Source: SKPS01 sp964469215 (GTDB lineage Bacteria > Bacteroidota > Bacteroidia > Bacteroidales > SKPS01). Taken from it: a DNA stretch of 64,000 nucleotides. The stretch is taken from contig CAYXYB010000009.1 in the NCBI GenBank assembly GCA_964469215.1, forward strand, positions 31,801 to 95,800, read 5' to 3'. How positions within the stretch are numbered: the first letter of the stretch is position 1; every line of letters starts with the position of its first letter. Position numbers and translations under genes: made by a program. The notes beneath the pieces are model-generated. The model saw only the letters and a program-made list of their open reading frames with translations, did no database searches and was not told the origin of the DNA. Of this stretch, positions 63,401-64,000 are shown in pieces.

Positions 63401-64000
63401 GTGTTAGAACCTCCGGGAAAATTGAAACTTCCAAGTGTTATCAGAGCGGTGTTTGCTCCTGCTCCACCTGTTGTATCAAGTGTGCTGGTATAGGGTACAG
63501 GTGTCTGAAGCACTCCGTTAACCGACCAGTTTACATTTACCGATGTAATTGGACTGGATCCGTAATTTTTTATTGTTGCTGTAACATTGTGCAACCCGGG
63601 AGAAGCAGGAGCCACGGGTGAGTTAATCTGTGTAACACCGGCATCGTTTGGTGCACTCACAGCTCCTATTTCCAGATTCCAGGTCGCAGAAACCTCTGCT
63701 GCACTCAGTGCCCGGTTGTAGATCCTGAACTCATCCATATCGCCGGAGAGGTTGCTGTTTGTACCATATCCACCTATCTGGAATCCTGTTCCTGCCATTT
63801 GTGTATAGGTAACAGAGGTGAGGGTCTGGACAAGAACACCATTGATATAAGCCTTGTACTCACTCGTAGCAGCGTTATAGACAGCATGCATCATCTTTGG
63901 AGCCAATACTGCTCCTCCGGTAAAGGTGAGGTCAGGCAGGCCACCACTGTCGGTGCCTGGAATACGTTGACCGTTTTGCGACGCAAAACCCAACAAAAAA
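57436..64000 (-). CDS. Giant T9SS surface protein (5' end missing), duplicated beta-helix modules
   Basis: The gene runs off the window at 64000; about 2,188 codons are visible. Order of parts from the N-terminal side: a LamG/concanavalin-like domain (about 1-110, DEFRIYNRALSAAEV); module 1 (63651-62012), starting NDAGVTQI, with an Ig-like CARDB-type part and then a right-handed beta-helix (TMSGTYTIGG, PVTFNVAPGTYTEQ); module 2 (62012-60400), starting NDAGVSMITEP, with the same order (AMSGIFTIGSG, IIFNIAAGTYNEQ), so the modules are a duplication of about 540 residues; a lamin-tail-like domain (FFISEICHWRAS, LIADDYIEI); several Ig-like repeats; a second lamin-tail-like domain (SLFFSEYIEGTTNNKALELF); and a T9SS type A tail (FWPNPNDGNFFIRI, NIAPGIYIVRLQ). 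It is likely a surface-exposed adhesin or matrix protein. The tail shows it is secreted by T9SS. Confidence 0.85.
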   Translation of the reverse strand, partial: FLLGFASQNGQRIPGTDSGGLPDLTFTGGAVLAPKMMHAVYNAATSEYKAYINGVLVQTLTSVTYTQMAGTGFQIGGYGTNSNLSGDMDEFRIYNRALSAAEVSATWNLEIGAVSAPNDAGVTQINSPVAPASPGLHNVTATIKNYGSSPITSVNVNWSVNGVLQTPVPYTSTLDTTGGAGANTALITLGSFNFPGGSNTIKAWTSLPNNQPDTVNLNDTSQVTIYFATTMSGTYTIGGTTPDFTSFGNALTALYSGGISGPVTFNVAPGTYTEQVTFNGNISGSSSVNTITFQSATGDSTSVILTGSGAYILQFNGADYIKIKQITIKTTVTSSTKVIEIIGGADYNTITNCVIETPPTTTSTAYGIYNSSGLDNNNVITNNNIKNGYYAIYWYGGSSTSLETGNRIEGNKLEGFYYYGIYSYGQNAMVIKGNTIINSASSGSVYGIYMYYNDNDHQTIGNTILITGTSTLYGINIYYCDGTTSLPGLTANNMIVVNGSSTRYAIRNYYSSYQNLYHNSTHVTGTGATGYGLYLYNSSASYTGHNIINNIFSNTSASGYAAYYYNATNLTSTDYNNFYSTGNNFVYYAAAIANLAALQTASGKDLNSMSVDPSFLSNTDLHTNSVPLFHTGTSLVNVTVDIDGDPRHPITPCIGADEYMLYSNDAGVSMITEPVSVCAGITNVKVKIKNFGIQSFTGVAVNWTVNSVAQAPFLYTSSLAPGMEQEVTLGTYTFANGVLYDMVFWTTGPGSVADQNPANDTLKVLGFQTAMSGIFTIGSGVTYDFNSISAAVAALNNYGVCGPIIFNIAAGTYNEQINLVNLQGTSSTNTVTFKSANNDKTSVIIQYAAGSENYVAMLNNSSYVKFQHITFQATGTSYGHVFQLTNGSGHNEISNCKLITSVTTSSTFSGIYVPGINCNNNQVINNEISGGYYSIYWYGASSTARGQGLVVENNIITDFYYYGVNISYMNDVTMKSNYIKNASNSGSIYGARVYYCDNIIVTGNDIQLAATSTHYGMYLYYNTGTSTTPNLIANNVINLTGTGTGTWYGIYFYNQIYSDFYHNSIQLSAGSTSSYAFYQSSGSNQNVVNNIMVHNGVGYAYYVSTTAGIVNSNNNNYFTTATPLAYWGIACADLMALQTANMKDFGSAQFNPVFASISNGDLTPLSVNIDNMGTPVGVLTDIKGVTRSVITPDVGAIEFMGIGSDIALIGGSLAAGQCLNTNDSVYITISNVIGGAINFASNPLTIYWSVTGPANSNGTIVLNSGILSPATSLTVGAAGVNMSLPGVYTLSAYLGANMTNLFQGNDTLNNMPSKQIYNPFYVEPKNVTVTDPTQTVNISAKSTFFPGGSFFISEICHWRASTTGAPVGGWPSYLIADDYIEITGVPNSDLAGYTLEQWDATSMVSTYTFLQGTVMGPNGTATFAVGQMGSDVPVPASFHYHANGGYTGSFGSTSVAGRILKDGSGNIVDAVGYGTYTFPSAANVTSADWSGNTPAISSAGNKLFGAYTKDATNWVNSGTSPMDPNVLNAGVSLPTPVSLSGFTWSHNGVVFATNVIDTTVGPWTSPGVYNYVASYVTPCGTLSDTVKVTVNISQLYGTPDTTICAGDSIMLQVWLPGTGPWTLVVSDGTGTDTVPGIPTSPFSVYVAPTSTTVYSVPSYKEGTGQFIPASLVCTVTVVQAPVVTLATFSPVCIYDAPITLTGGLPAGGTYSGTGVAAGVFDPVTAGPGTHSITYTFINTTGCSGSDMQQILVGAKPAFTLTADHAICEGDATTLVVTHPGAAIPSLFFSEYIEGTTNNKALELFNGTADTLDLNNFRIAGADNGGGWSYYHYFPTGAKLLPHNTWVMVADQVNPTHYDTANADEVITFPGVVHFTGNDARALELTIDGGITWTIIDIFGDPNNNPGIGWPVAGVNNATSDKTLIRKPGIFRGNTNWPVIAGIDSASSEFIVHTVNNFANLGTHSYNPPAILNPTYSWSTGASTPFITVSPLVTTTYTVTVSDALTNCFNIDTVVVTVNHAPAAAISGAQDTICVYHTITLDAGAGFASYSWSTGATTQTILVDGATIGHGNTVAFTVTVTNSFGCDDDATVDITADDCIGINDPDVANSLKFWPNPNDGNFFIRINGVNGEAKLMISNMTGQILSSGTLTLDGELVKEFKLGNIAPGIYIVRLQSESKIITKQIVIR

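Overview
This window looks like a chromosomal segment of a Bacteroidota bacterium, most likely Bacteroidales or a near relative. Four secreted or surface proteins end in type IX secretion (T9SS) type A-like sorting tails. TonB proteins, an RND efflux operon and an M28 peptidase are of the Bacteroidota type. Several genes are preceded by the phylum's characteristic promoter (TTTG, a 17-23 nt spacer, then TAnnTTTG). Housekeeping genes dominate. No tRNA, rRNA, CRISPR array, intact insertion sequence or phage module was seen. The family names below come from reading the proteins; no database search was run.

Layout. 1-2.8 kb (minus): start of rodA, mrdA (PBP2) and a small lipoprotein. 2.9-7.0 kb (plus): a LuxE-like acyl-protein synthetase, then the sulfate-activation operon cysC-cysD-cysN. 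7.0-11.4 kb (minus): two TonB paralogues on either side of a T9SS-secreted propeller-like protein, then vanZ-like and gcvH. 11.5-14.8 kb: an OmpR/HisKA two-component pair, divergent from a secreted protein. 14.9-17.3 kb (minus): pheS, a cyclophilin lipoprotein and tdk. 17.5-24.0 kb (plus): an unknown conserved protein, M28 peptidase, rsmI, asnS, rpoN and a membrane protein. 24.0-25.6 kb (minus): lipA-lipB. 25.9-28.7 kb: polA. 28.7-33.1 kb (minus): MltF-like transglycosylase, beta-helix protein and a class III sirtuin. 33.2-39.7 kb (minus): tetR-tolC-mfp-RND and a PII-like gene. 39.8-42.6 kb: comF, a coiled-coil protein and yitT.

42.6-47.85 kb is the one accessory-looking stretch. It has a NarL-type two-component pair, a decayed fragment of a secreted-protein gene, 26-bp tandem repeats, a membrane-protein gene broken by two in-frame stops, an NTF2-like protein, an AAA/DUF4143 ATPase, and three related intergenic repeats. 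After it come rseP-dxr-M23 (minus) and then a plus-strand cluster of gatE, gatD, a DUF349 protein and a T9SS-tailed endonuclease/phosphatase-fold protein. The window closes inside a giant T9SS surface protein of more than 2,180 residues with an internally duplicated module of about 540 residues.

The most unusual content is gatE-gatD, the pair for the archaeal-type Glu-tRNA(Gln) amidotransferase, in a bacterial chromosome that also carries a bacterial asnS. This implies that Gln-tRNA(Gln) is made indirectly by an enzyme normally regarded as archaeal, with Asn-tRNA made directly. The decayed genes and repeats at 44.7-45.7 kb are the clearest signs of recent genome flux.
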